Shown one piece after another: positions 27,840 through 37,855 of a stretch of DNA of 64,000 bases (position 1 is the first letter of the stretch; every line of letters starts with the position of its first letter). The notes beneath the pieces were generated by a model that was given only the letters and a program-made list of their open reading frames with translations, was not told the origin of the DNA and did not search any database. Origin of the DNA: Brachybacterium sp. EE-P12. GTDB taxonomy: Bacteria > Actinomycetota > Actinomycetes > Actinomycetales > Dermabacteraceae. The position numbers and the translations under genes were made by a program. The stretch lies in the NCBI RefSeq assembly GCF_003711805.1, contig NZ_QXCP01000009.1:124001-188000 (forward strand). Direction: 5' to 3'.

Positions 27840-27905
27840 CGGCCCCTCCCGGACACCGGCCCGACTGTCGGCGGGCTCCCCGCCGGCGTCTGCGAGACTG
27901 AGCCC

Positions 27906-28298
27906 ATGGACGACGTCAAGGACCTCCACGCGCAGCGCTACGGCGGGCCGATCGTGTCCCCGCGCACCGCGAAGATCCTGGTGGGAGTCGCCGCGGCGGT
28001 GTTCCTCGCGGCCGTGGTGGTCATCGGCATGATGATCTCGAGGACCGACGTGCGCTACGAGGTCGTCGCCTACGAGCATCTGGCCGACGACCTGATCGAG
28101 GTGGACTACGTGGTCACGATGCCCCCGGGCACCGAGGCGACCTGCCGGATCCAGGCGCTGAACGAGGGACGGGCCCAGGTCGGCTTCGTCGAGACGACCG
28201 TGCCGGCGCAGACGGAGCGGCGCACCGCCCACCACGTGGAGATCTCCACGCAGGGCCAGGCGGTCTCGGCCGAGATCGTCGGCTGCACCGTCGGCTGA
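27906..28298 (+). CDS. DUF4307 single-pass membrane protein
   Basis: This 130-residue protein has a cytoplasmic start with QRYGGP, one transmembrane helix (about 22-45) and a small extracytoplasmic beta-rich domain with two cysteines (C78 region and the C-terminal IVGCTVG). DUF4307 proteins sit between greA and mca in many actinobacteria (Rv1081c in M. tuberculosis). Function unknown. GAGACT six bases before the ATG suggests a leaderless mRNA. Confidence 0.85.
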   Translation: MDDVKDLHAQRYGGPIVSPRTAKILVGVAAAVFLAAVVVIGMMISRTDVRYEVVAYEHLADDLIEVDYVVTMPPGTEATCRIQALNEGRAQVGFVETTVPAQTERRTAHHVEISTQGQAVSAEIVGCTVG

Positions 28299-28316
28299 CG
28301 GGGCCCGGAGCGGCAG

Positions 28317-28334
28317 GCACGGATTTCTCCGTGC
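28317..28334 (+). terminator. Short hairpin after DUF4307
   Basis: GCACGGA-TTTC-TCCGTGC is a perfect 7-bp stem 18 bp past the stop codon. Confidence 0.4.
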
Positions 28335-28378
28335 GCGTAAATCCTCCGACGGTCCCGGGGAACGTGGGAGGTGACGTG

Positions 28379-28456
28379 TAAGGTTGCCCGAAACCGGCGA
28401 ACAGCCGGGCATCATCATCACCCGCACACGGGGCGCATGAGGACATGTGCCCCGTG
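28379..28456 (+). promoter_or_regulatory. greA promoter and leader hairpin
   Basis: TAAGGT at 28379-28384 is a -10 candidate giving a leader of roughly 125 nt. Within it CACGGGGC (28427-28434) and GCCCCGTG (28449-28456) form a perfect 8-bp stem with a 14-nt loop. The leader is long for this window, where most genes are leaderless or have short leaders. Confidence 0.45.
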
Positions 28457-28516
28457 ATTCGCGTTTCGGGGGTTCTCGTCCCCGTGCGCATCACCGAGGA
28501 CGACAGGAGTGAACCC

Positions 28517-29005
28517 ATGAGCAGCCAGCCGAATGGCGCCTGGCTCACCCAGGACGCGTACGACCGCCTGGCCAAGGAGCTCGCCGAGCTCGAGGGCCCG
28601 GGCCGCACCGACATCGCCGAGCGCATCGCCGCGGCTCGCGACGAGGGCGACCTCAAGGAGAACGGCGGCTACCACGCCGCACGCGAGGAGCAGGGGAAGA
28701 TGGAGGCGCGCATCGCCGATCTCCAGCGCCTGCTGAAGAACGCCGTGGTCGGGGAGGCCCCGAAAGATGACGGCGTCGTCGAGCCCGGCATGGTCGTGGC
28801 GATCTCGATGGCCGGCAAGGAGCGCACCTTCCTGCTCGGCAACCGCGAGATCGCCGACGGCGACGATCTGGAGGTCTACTCCACCGAGTCGCCGCTGGGC
28901 TCCGCGATCCACGGCTCGAAGGTCGGCGACACCGTCGACTACATCGCCCCGAACGGGAAGTCGCTCCCGATCGAGATCCTCCGCGCCAAGCCGTACACGG
29001 CCTGA
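28517..29005 (+). CDS. greA: Transcription elongation factor GreA
   Basis: This 162-residue protein has the N-terminal coiled coil with the acidic tip DEGDLKENGGYHAAREEQ and the C-terminal FKBP-like domain ending near VDYIAPNGKSLPIEIL. GreA enters the RNA polymerase secondary channel and stimulates cleavage of backtracked RNA. AGGAG sets the start. A strong terminator follows. Confidence 0.97.
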   Translation: MSSQPNGAWLTQDAYDRLAKELAELEGPGRTDIAERIAAARDEGDLKENGGYHAAREEQGKMEARIADLQRLLKNAVVGEAPKDDGVVEPGMVVAISMAGKERTFLLGNREIADGDDLEVYSTESPLGSAIHGSKVGDTVDYIAPNGKSLPIEILRAKPYTA

Positions 29006-29049
29006 GTCGCACGCCCCGCGGGGCAGGTCCGGGCCCTGTCCCGGACACA

Positions 29050-29090
29050 GGGACGAGCCCCTCCCGGCGCTGCCGGGAGGGGCTCGTCCC
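29050..29090. terminator. Strong bidirectional terminator hairpin after greA
   Basis: Perfect 19-bp arms (29050-29068 and 29072-29090; GGGACGAGCCCCTCCCGGC on the left) with a 3-nt loop lie between convergent greA and the AI-2E gene. Confidence 0.8.
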
Positions 29091-29149
29091 GTTCTGGGGG
29101 CCGCCTTCCGAGGAAGCGGATCCCGGGAGGCCGGCTCCCGAGGGCAGGG

Positions 29150-30511
29150 TCAGTCCCGCTGCTCGTCCTCGCGCGGGCGCGGGGCGGTCTCCTCGACCGA
29201 CGGGGCGGGCTCCTCGACCGACGGGACGGGCTCCTCGACCGACGGGGCGGGATCACCGCCCGCCGCGGCACCGGCCGACGGGACCGGGCCGTCGTCGTCG
29301 GCCGCCGTGTCCGCCGCGTCGGGCGCCGCTCCCTGCGCGCCGACGCTCTCGCGCGCGGGGGTGCCGCGGGTGAGCGCCGCGAAGTGCTCCGCGCTGGCCC
29401 GGTCGTGGCCGAGGTCGGGGCTCGGGTCCCGCCCCACCACGTACAGCAGGGTCGCGTTGACGAAGGCGATCAGCGGGATCGCGAACAGCGCACCGGGGAT
29501 CCCGGCGATCATCGCGCCGGCGGCGACGCCCAGGAACACGCCCAGCGGGTGGATCTCGACGGCCTTGCCCATGAGGAAGGGCTGCAGCACGTTGCCCTCG
29601 AGCTGCTGCACGGCCAGCACGATCACGAGCATGATCACCGCGCCGACCCAGCCGTTGAGCACCAGCACCAGCAGCACCGCGATCGCGCCGGAGACGATGG
29701 CGCCGACCAGCGGGATGAAGCTGAACAGGAACACGAGCAGCCAGATCGGCACCGCGTAGGAGCCCAGGCTCAGCGCGACCATGCCGATCGCGATGCCGGT
29801 CGCGTCGACGGCGGCGACGAGGATCTGGGTGCGCATGTAGGCCGACAGCGCCTTCCAGCCGCGGCGGAACGCCTCATGGGTGGGCACGCGCGCGGCGGGC
29901 GGGAGCAGGCCGACGACCCAGCGCCAGATCCCCGACCCGCCGGCGAGCAGGAAGAACAGGGAGAACAGCGCCACGACGAGACCGGTGCCGATGTTGCCGA
30001 GCGCGGTGGCGGTGGTGACCGCGCCGGAGACCAGCTGGCCGGAGTACTGCTGGAGCTGCTCGAGCCCCTCCTCGAGAGCGGAGTCGATCATCGGGGTGTC
30101 GATCTGGAACGTGCTCTGGACCCAGTCGAGCAGCGCCTGGAAGCCCTGCACGGCACGGCCCTGGATGTCGTCCCACTGCGCGATCAGCTGCCGGCCGGCG
30201 AGGGTGAACATCCCCGCGATCACGAGCAGCAGGCCCAGCAGGGCGATGCCGCTGGCCGCTCCGCGTCCCAGCGGCGTGTAGCGGACGATCACCTTGACCA
30301 CGGGGGTGAGCAGCGAGGCGAGCAGAACGGCGATGAACAGCGGGATCACGATCGTCGTGATCTGCACGAGCCCCCACAGCAGCAGCGCGCCGGCGGCGAC
30401 GATGAGGAGCAGGCGCCAGGACCACGAGGCGGCCCGGCGCACACCGATCGGGATCTCTCGGACCTCCTGCGCGAGGCCCGGGGCTCCGGGAGCGGGGCGC
30501 GATGTCGACAT
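29150..30511 (-). CDS. AI-2E family transporter/permease
   Basis: This 453-residue protein has the PerM/AI-2E fold: N-terminal helices (about 28-75), a central soluble segment and four to five further helices with SFIPLVGAIVSGAIAVLL and VQQLEGNVLQPFLMGKAVEI. Members export small molecules or act as Na+/H+ antiporters; substrate unknown. The C-terminal 80 residues are disordered and include a three-fold PSVEEP-type repeat. GGAAGGAG lies upstream, and a -10 candidate TAGGAT is at 30554-30549. Confidence 0.9.
   Translation of the reverse strand: MSTSRPAPGAPGLAQEVREIPIGVRRAASWSWRLLLIVAAGALLLWGLVQITTIVIPLFIAVLLASLLTPVVKVIVRYTPLGRGAASGIALLGLLLVIAGMFTLAGRQLIAQWDDIQGRAVQGFQALLDWVQSTFQIDTPMIDSALEEGLEQLQQYSGQLVSGAVTTATALGNIGTGLVVALFSLFFLLAGGSGIWRWVVGLLPPAARVPTHEAFRRGWKALSAYMRTQILVAAVDATGIAIGMVALSLGSYAVPIWLLVFLFSFIPLVGAIVSGAIAVLLVLVLNGWVGAVIMLVIVLAVQQLEGNVLQPFLMGKAVEIHPLGVFLGVAAGAMIAGIPGALFAIPLIAFVNATLLYVVGRDPSPDLGHDRASAEHFAALTRGTPARESVGAQGAAPDAADTAADDDGPVPSAGAAAGGDPAPSVEEPVPSVEEPAPSVEETAPRPREDEQRD
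29195..29251. repeat. In-frame tandem repeat in the AI-2E gene tail
   Basis: A 24-bp-period unit (CTCCTCGACCGACGG core) recurs three times and encodes APSVEEPVPSVEEPAPSVEE, consistent with slippage in a disordered tail. Confidence 0.7.
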
Positions 30512-30527
30512 GGGGCTCCTTCCGTAC

Positions 30528-30542
30528 GAGCCACGGTGGCTC
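30528..30542. promoter_or_regulatory. Palindrome at the AI-2E gene transcription start
   Basis: GAGCCAC-G-GTGGCTC is a perfect 15-bp palindrome, 6-7 bp downstream of the -10 candidate TAGGAT, so it would cover the transcription start or form a hairpin at the 5' end of the mRNA. Confidence 0.4.
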
Positions 30543-30651
30543 ACGGGCATCCTAGTCATCGCAGGCTCTCCGCCTGCGCACCGACGAAGGTCGCAGATGC
30601 TCCCGCCGAGAGAGGGAGCTTCGCGCACCGGCCGGGCGATAACGTGACCGC

Positions 30652-31514
<863 letters not shown>

Positions 31515-31530
<16 letters not shown>

Positions 31531-33227
31531 GCACCGAGCACGCCCGCACCGCGGCCGCGCAGGACGTCCGCCACGGCGACATCGAGCGCCGCGCGCTGGT
31601 GCGCCTGCAGCTGCGGCTGAAGTGGACGCTGTGGAAGCGGTCCTACCGCAAGAACATCGGCAAGCTCATCGGCACCTCGATCGGGGCGCTGTACGCCCTG
31701 GGCGGCCTGGCGGGACTCGTGTTCCTGTTCCTGGGCACGACCCTCTGGGCCGGCGAGGGCGAGCTGTTCCCGCAGATCGTGCGGGGCCTCGGCGCGGTCA
31801 CCGTGCTGGTGTGGTTCCTGATCCCCGTGTTCGCCTTCGGGCTCGACGACACGCTGGACCCGCGCGCCTTCGCGCTCTTCCCCCGCAGCGCGAAGGAGCT
31901 GCAGCCGGGCATGTTCGCGGCGGCGGCGCTGAGCCTGCCGAGCATCTTCACGCTGCTCGCGATCGGGATCGCGACCGCCTTCGAGCTGCTGTGGCTGATC
32001 GTGTTCGGGCAGGGTGCGGGCTGGATCGTGCTCGGCGCGCTCGCGCTGATCCCCGCGAATCTCGCCGGGCTCGCCCTGTGCCTGCTGCTGCCGCGCGCCT
32101 GGTTCGCGCACTCGGCCTCGCGCACCTCGAGCCGCAAGGGGCGCGAGCTGGGCGGGATCCTCGGCTTCATGGTGATGTTCGGGGCGATCTACGCCTTCTC
32201 GCTCACGGCGCAGCGGATCGAGGACCTCGACACCGCGTGGGTGCGCGAGCAGCTGCCGCGCGCGGTGGACGTGCTGGCCTGGACGCCGCTCGGCGCGCTG
32301 TTCTCCGTGCCGATGGACCTCGCCGAGGGGCGGGTGCTCACCGCGCTGCTGCGGGCGCTGATCGGCGCGGCGACGATCGTGGTGGTGTGGCTGTGGTGGC
32401 GGCGCTCGATCGACCTCTCCCTCACCTCGGCGCTGACCGGCGACGCCTCCTCCGGGCAGGCGAAGGTCTCCCCGCTCGTGCCCCGCTTCGTGCCCGTCGG
32501 CCCCTTCGGCGCGGTGATGGGCAAGGCGCTGCGCTACTGGCGGCGCGACACCCGCTATCTCGCGGCGCTCGGCATCTACCCGGTGGTCATCGTGTTCTTC
32601 GTGGCGATGGGCTTCATCACCCCCGAGGCGCGGCCGATGATGCTCGGGATGGCCGTGTTCATGTGCGCGATGACGGGTCTCAGCGTCTCGAACGAGTTCG
32701 GCTTCGACGGCCCGGCCAGCTGGGTCAACATCGTCACCGGCCTGCCCGCGAGGGCGAACCTGCTGGGCCGCATCGCGGCGATCGCGGTGCTCATGGTGCC
32801 CGCCGTCGTGGTCATCACGATCGGCCTGCCGCTGCTGTTCGGGCTGCCGCATCTGATCCCGATGACGCTGCTGGGCGCGCTCGGCGCGATGCTCGCCGGC
32901 TGGGGCACCTCGATGGTGGCGGGAGTGATGCTGCCCTACCCGAGCTCACCTCCGGGCACGAACCCGATGAAGGACAAGTCCGCGTCGAGCTCGAACGCGA
33001 TGCTCTCGATGGGGATCTCGATGGTGGCCGTGTTCGTGCCGATGCTGCTGCCGCTGGGCGTGGGGATCTGGGGCGCGGTCACGGACAGCCTCGTGCTGAT
33101 CACCGTCGCCGGGGCGCTCGCCCTCGTGATCGGCGTGGTCGTGCTGCTGGTGGGGCTGCGGATCGCCTCGGTGCGGCTGGAGGCCCGTTACCCGGACATC
33201 TTCCAGAAGGTGCACGACCACCTCTGA
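31515..33227 (+). CDS. ABC transporter membrane protein, about 12 helices
   Basis: This 570-residue integral membrane protein has roughly twelve hydrophobic segments in two halves, separated by a soluble loop near residues 300-335. It starts with GTG inside the upstream ATPase gene, with GGGGAG as ribosome site. It is most similar in layout to actinobacterial ABC-2 family exporters of about 500-570 residues. No recognised substrate motif. Confidence 0.8.
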
Positions 33228-33258
33228 GCGAGGTCCGGTCCGCGCCAGCAGCGTCGGG

Positions 33259-33759
33259 TCAGGCTGCGGGGCCGCCCGGGGCGTCGAGCTCGCGCTGCAT
33301 CACGAGCGCGTCGATGCGCCGACCGCGGATGCGGTAGTAGGCGCGACGGCGGCCGATCTCCCGATAGCCCGCAGCGGTGTAGACGGCGCGGGCGCGGGTG
33401 TTGTCCTCCCGCACCTCGAGCAGCATCCGCTCCGCGCCGCCGCGTCGGGCCTGCTCCTCGCACCAGGCGAGCAGGGCGCGACCGGTCCCCTGCCCCTCAC
33501 TCCGCGTGCCGATCGTGTGCAGGTCGGCGATGTCGCCGGCGAGCATGATCCCGGCGTAGCCGAGCAGCGTGCCCTCCTCGACCGCGACGACATAGCGGCG
33601 GTCGGGGTGCGCGATCTCCTCGGCGAGCTGGAAGACGGTCCAGGCCTCGTCGGGGAACAGCTCGAGCTCGGCGAACGCGATCTCCTCGACGTCCTCGAGG
33701 GTCGCCGGTCGCAAGATCCAGGACCCGCCGGCGATGCCGCTGCCGTCGGCCGTGCTCAT
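33259..33759 (-). CDS. rimI: Ribosomal protein S18-alanine N-acetyltransferase RimI
   Basis: This 166-residue GNAT protein has the acetyl-CoA loop GQGTGRALLAW and the downstream REDNTRARAVYTAAGYREIGRRRAYY segment typical of RimI. It lies one base after the tsaB stop, the normal tsaE-tsaB-rimI order. tsaD, which usually follows, is absent from this locus; the next gene is convergent. Confidence 0.9.
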   Translation of the reverse strand: MSTADGSGIAGGSWILRPATLEDVEEIAFAELELFPDEAWTVFQLAEEIAHPDRRYVVAVEEGTLLGYAGIMLAGDIADLHTIGTRSEGQGTGRALLAWCEEQARRGGAERMLLEVREDNTRARAVYTAAGYREIGRRRAYYRIRGRRIDALVMQRELDAPGGPAA

Positions 33760-33760
33760 C

Positions 33761-34483
33761 TCAGCGGCCCAGGGCGCTCTTGCGCGCAGTGGGCTTCGCG
33801 GCGTCCGGCTCGCGCAGGTACATCGGCTCGGTGCTGGTGAGGTCCTCGCCGCGGGCGGCGAGCTCGGCGGCGGCGCGCAGCAGGTGGCCGGCGTCGACGT
33901 GCTCGATCTCGGCGGTCGCGGGCAGCAGCTCGGGATACAGCGCGGTGCCGGAGCCGACCAGCAGGTCGCAGCCGGTCAGCTCGGCGGCGACCTCGGCGGG
34001 GGCGTGCACGGCGGGCTCCGCGGTCCGGGTGACCGCGCCGTCCGTCTCCCGTCGGTAGCGGGCGTGGTAGACCTCGCGGCGACGGGCGTCGAGCGCCACG
34101 GCGACGGTGACCGGGCCTCGATCGGCCGGCACATCCGCGAGAGCCTGATGGGCCAGGGCGTCCAAGGAGCTCAGTCCATGCAGGGGCAGACCGAGCACGG
34201 CGGCGATCGAGCGGGCCGAGATCAGCCCCACGCGCAGCCCGGTGAAGGGGCCCGGGCCGCGGCCGACGACCACGCCGGTCAGCTCCTCGCGCGTCACGCC
34301 CGCGGCCTGCAGGGTCTCCTCCACGAGGGCCAGCAGCACCTCGTCGTGGTGGCGGGAGCGAGCGTCGGAGCGGACCGCGAGGATCTCGAGCTCCGCGGCG
34401 GGCGCGGACTCGTCGGTGCCGGGCAGCTCTCCGCGCGCGACGGCGACGCTCACGGCGCCGGAGGTGTCGATTCCCAGGAGCAT
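33761..34483 (-). CDS. tsaB: tRNA t6A37 synthesis protein TsaB
   Basis: This 240-residue protein has the ASKHA start LLGIDTSGAVSVAV and the family motif GRGPGPFTGLRVGL. TsaB is the non-catalytic partner of TsaD in threonylcarbamoylation of tRNA A37. Its ATG overlaps the tsaE stop by one base (TGATG). Confidence 0.93.
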   Translation of the reverse strand: MLLGIDTSGAVSVAVARGELPGTDESAPAAELEILAVRSDARSRHHDEVLLALVEETLQAAGVTREELTGVVVGRGPGPFTGLRVGLISARSIAAVLGLPLHGLSSLDALAHQALADVPADRGPVTVAVALDARRREVYHARYRRETDGAVTRTAEPAVHAPAEVAAELTGCDLLVGSGTALYPELLPATAEIEHVDAGHLLRAAAELAARGEDLTSTEPMYLREPDAAKPTARKSALGR

Positions 34484-35154
34484 CAGCTCTCCTCCTGCTC
34501 GGCGGGGCCGACGGGGTCGGTGGCGGTGGGGACGTCGGACTCGGCCGAAGGATCGGCGGTGCCGTCGGCGGCGGTGACCGCGGCGAGCGCCGCCTCGAGC
34601 GCGGCGATCGCGGCCGAGTCCCAGCGGGGTCCGCGCGGGGTGAGACGCAGGGTGCGGGGCTCGTCGGGGTCCAGCGGGTCCTCGACCCGGTCGGGGCGCT
34701 CGAGCTCGACCAGCAGCACGGAGTCGGCGAGGTGCTCGACCCGGTCCCTCCCCCATTCCACGACGGTCACGGCCCGGTCCAGGTCCGCCTCGAGATCGAG
34801 GTCGTCGATCTCGCCGGTGCCGCCGAGGCGGTAGGCGTCCACGTGCACGAGGTCGGGGCCGCCGGCGAGGTTCGGATGGACCCGCTCGATCACGAAGGTC
34901 GGCGAGGCGACGGGGCCGCGCACCCCGAGGCCCTGGCCGAGCCCCTGGGTGAAGGTGGTCTTGCCGGCCCCGAGCGGGCCGTCGAGCACGAGCAGGTCGC
35001 CGGGCCGCAGCGCCGCGGCGAGCGCGTGGGCGATCACGCGGGTCCCGTCGGCGTCGCGGGTGTGCAGCTCGAGGGCGCCGTCGCTCTCGCCCGTAGCGCC
35101 GGTGCCGGCCGTCCCGGCCCCGGACGCACCGGTGCCGTCGGAGCCCGCGGTCAT
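34483..35154 (-). CDS. tsaE: tRNA t6A37 synthesis ATPase TsaE
   Basis: This 223-residue ATPase has the Walker A motif GPLGAGKTTFTQGL and the segment ASPTFVIERVH, then HVDAYRLGG, all typical of TsaE. It is longer than the usual 150-160 residues because of glycine/alanine-rich tails at both ends. It overlaps alr by 4 bp. Confidence 0.93.
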   Translation of the reverse strand: MTAGSDGTGASGAGTAGTGATGESDGALELHTRDADGTRVIAHALAAALRPGDLLVLDGPLGAGKTTFTQGLGQGLGVRGPVASPTFVIERVHPNLAGGPDLVHVDAYRLGGTGEIDDLDLEADLDRAVTVVEWGRDRVEHLADSVLLVELERPDRVEDPLDPDEPRTLRLTPRGPRWDSAAIAALEAALAAVTAADGTADPSAESDVPTATDPVGPAEQEES

Positions 35155-36323
35155 GCGCGCACCTCGCGGGTGACCCGGCCGGAGACGGAGGTCAGCACCT
35201 CGTAGGGGATGGTGTCCGCGGCGCGCGCCCAGTGATCCGCGGTCGGGGCGGTGGGGGCGTCGGGCTCCCCGCCGGCGTCGCCGAAGAGGACCACCTGGTC
35301 CCCGGCGCGGGCGTCGCTGTCGGGACCCAGGTCGACCACGATCTGGTCCATGCTGATCCGTCCCACCTGCGGCACGCGCCGGTCACCGCTCTCGGTGCGC
35401 ACGAGCACCTCGATGCGGTCCGAGGCGGTGCGGTGCAGCCCGTCGGCGTATCCGATGGGGACGAGGCCCAGGGTCGTCGCACGGCTGGTGCGGTGGATGC
35501 GGCCGTAGCCGACGCTGTGCCCCTCGGGGACCTCCTTGACCAGCGCGAGCCGGCTCGAGAGAGTCATCGCCGGGCGCAGCGGCACATCGGCGGGCACGGG
35601 CGGGTAGCCGTACAGCGCAATGCCGGGGCGGACGATGTCGCGGTGGAGATCGGGGCGGGTCAGCGTCGCGGCGGAGTTCGCCAGGTGCCGCAGCGGGATC
35701 GGGCCCGCGACCTCCTCGAGCGCCTCGCAGGCCGAGTCGAACAGCTCCACCTGCTGGTCCGTCGCCGGATCCTCGGGGTAGTCGGCGCTGGTCAGGTGGG
35801 TCCAGGCGGCGGTGAGCTGGAGGAAGTCGTCCTCGCGCAGCGCCGTGCCCATCTCCCGGATCTGCCAGGGCATCACACCGTTGCGGCCCATGCCGGTGTC
35901 GATCTTGAGGTGGACGCGGGCGCGCCGGTCCGCCTCGCGCGCGGCGGCGGAGACCAGCTGCAGCATCTCCGGGGAGCCGACGGCGACATCGACCCCGGAG
36001 GCGAGCACCTCGGGCAGCACGATCCGTGCCGTGTGCGGCTCGTACAGCCAGGTGAGGATCTGCGCGTCGAGGTCCGCGCGGGCCAGCGCGAGGGCGCTCG
36101 CGGGGTGGGCGACGCCGAGCCAGGTCGCCCCGCCCTCGATCGCGGCGCGAGCTGCGGTGAGCATGCCGTGCCCGTAGCCGTCGGCCTTGACCACCGCCAT
36201 CAGCGCCGTCTGCTCCTCGAGGAGTGTCCCCAGCGCCCGCGTGTTCTGGGTGATCGCGGAGGGGTCGATCACCGCCCGGTTGGGCACGTGCCGGGGGTCC
36301 TCGGCAGGGATCGGGATGGTCAT
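35151..36323 (-). CDS. alr: Alanine racemase
   Basis: This 390-residue PLP enzyme has the Schiff-base lysine in VVKADGYGHGM (K46), the C-terminal catalytic region VGYGRIH and the substrate-binding segment VGRISMDQIVVDLG. It makes D-alanine for peptidoglycan. Coupled by 4-bp overlaps to nnr upstream and tsaE downstream. Confidence 0.96.
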   Translation of the reverse strand: MTIPIPAEDPRHVPNRAVIDPSAITQNTRALGTLLEEQTALMAVVKADGYGHGMLTAARAAIEGGATWLGVAHPASALALARADLDAQILTWLYEPHTARIVLPEVLASGVDVAVGSPEMLQLVSAAAREADRRARVHLKIDTGMGRNGVMPWQIREMGTALREDDFLQLTAAWTHLTSADYPEDPATDQQVELFDSACEALEEVAGPIPLRHLANSAATLTRPDLHRDIVRPGIALYGYPPVPADVPLRPAMTLSSRLALVKEVPEGHSVGYGRIHRTSRATTLGLVPIGYADGLHRTASDRIEVLVRTESGDRRVPQVGRISMDQIVVDLGPDSDARAGDQVVLFGDAGGEPDAPTAPTADHWARAADTIPYEVLTSVSGRVTREVRA

Positions 36324-37855
36324 CGGGCTCCTCGGTTCAGGTCCTGGGCGTCCGCCAGGATAGACCCGATGGTCGCCGGCAGAGAGTCCGCGACCTCGAG
36401 CGCGACCAGGGGGTGCCGTCCGTCACCCGAGGCCGCGCGGCCCGCCCGGCCGTGCAGCAGCGCCGCGAGCGCGGCCGCCTCGGGGCCCGGCAGCCCCGCG
36501 GCGAGGAGGGTGCCGAGGATCCCGGCGAGCACGTCGCCGGTCCCGGCGGCGGCGAGCTGGGAGGTGGCGTCGTCCTGGGAGCGCAGCGCTCCCCCGTCCC
36601 CGGGGGCGACGAGGGTGATCGCGCCCTTCAGCAGCACGGTCGCGCCGGTCGCGGCGGCCAGCGCCCGGGCGAGCTCCGGCGCCGACAGGTCCGGGTCCAC
36701 GTCGAGCCGCCTGGCGAGGCGTTCGGCCTCCCCGCGGTGCGGGGTGAGGACCACGTCGGGGCCGAAGCGGTGCGCGGGGGTGATCGCCCCGAGGGCGCCG
36801 GCGTCGAGCGCCCCGCGGCGCGGCCCCTCCCCCTCGCCGGCGAGCATGGCGACGCCGATCCCGGCACGCGGGTCGTCGGCCGGCAGGCCCGGCCCGATCA
36901 CGACCGCATGGGTGCGCGCGAGGGTCTCGTCGTCCAGCACGCGACCGCCCGCGCGGCCGGGGCCGACCGGATGGCCGACGGTCTCGGGACGGGCGGCCAG
37001 GACCAGGTCGAGCACGCGCTGCGGGGCGAGGCAGCGGACCATGCCCGCCCCCGTGCGGGCGGCGCCGGAGACGGCGAGGACCGCCGCGCCGGGGAACTGC
37101 TCGCTGCCGGCGGCGAGGGCGACCACGCCGCGGCTGTACTTGGTGGAGCTGCGGTCCGGGCGCGGGAGCAGGTCGCGCGCATCGGCGAGCTCCAGCCGCT
37201 GCACGGCGGGCCGGGCGGGCAGGTGCGGCTGGAGCCCCAGGTCAACGAGGTGCACGGCCCCGGCGAGCTCGGCGCCGCCGGGCAGCAGCAGCCCCGCCTT
37301 GACCGCTCCGAAGGTGATCGTCTCCCTCGCCGGCAGCGCTCCGGGCGCGGCCTTCCCGGTGGAGGCGTCGACGAAGCTCGGCAGGTCCGCGGCGAGGACG
37401 GGCACGCCGCTGTCCCGCACCGCCTCGAGCAGCTCCTCGAGCTCGGCGGGGACCTCGGGGCGGCCGCCGATGCCGAGGATCGCGTCGATCACGAGGTCCG
37501 CCTCGCCCAGCAGGTGCTCGAGCCGCTCCGCGTCGAGCTCGGCGAGGGGGTGGAGGGTCCCGCCGGCGGTCTCGAGCGCCCGGGCGCCCTCCTCGTGGCG
37601 GCGCGCAGAGGTGGTGATCGCGTCGGCGGACAGGGAGTTCTCGCGGCGCAGGATTGCCGCGGCATGCAGCCCGTCGCCGCCGTTGGCGCCCGCCCCGGCG
37701 AGGACGAGGACCTGCGGCGCGAAGGGGACGGAGCGCAGGTGGTGGGCGGCGCGCTCGGCGAGGGCGGCCGCGGCGCGGAGCATGAGCGGCTCCCCCGCCT
37801 CGAGCAGGGGCCGCTCGGCCTCGCGGACGGCCTCGGCGTCGTGCCCTCGCAGCAT
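36320..37855 (-). CDS. nnr: Bifunctional NAD(P)H-hydrate epimerase/ADP-dependent dehydratase
   Basis: This 511-residue fusion has an N-terminal YjeF epimerase domain (about 1-215; GAGANGGDGLHAAAIL) and a C-terminal ribokinase-like dehydratase domain (about 225-505; SGAARTGAGMVR and AAGTGDVLAGILG). It repairs hydrated NADH and NADPH. Its ATG overlaps the acpS stop by one base. Confidence 0.94.
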   Translation of the reverse strand: MLRGHDAEAVREAERPLLEAGEPLMLRAAAALAERAAHHLRSVPFAPQVLVLAGAGANGGDGLHAAAILRRENSLSADAITTSARRHEEGARALETAGGTLHPLAELDAERLEHLLGEADLVIDAILGIGGRPEVPAELEELLEAVRDSGVPVLAADLPSFVDASTGKAAPGALPARETITFGAVKAGLLLPGGAELAGAVHLVDLGLQPHLPARPAVQRLELADARDLLPRPDRSSTKYSRGVVALAAGSEQFPGAAVLAVSGAARTGAGMVRCLAPQRVLDLVLAARPETVGHPVGPGRAGGRVLDDETLARTHAVVIGPGLPADDPRAGIGVAMLAGEGEGPRRGALDAGALGAITPAHRFGPDVVLTPHRGEAERLARRLDVDPDLSAPELARALAAATGATVLLKGAITLVAPGDGGALRSQDDATSQLAAAGTGDVLAGILGTLLAAGLPGPEAAALAALLHGRAGRAASGDGRHPLVALEVADSLPATIGSILADAQDLNRGAR

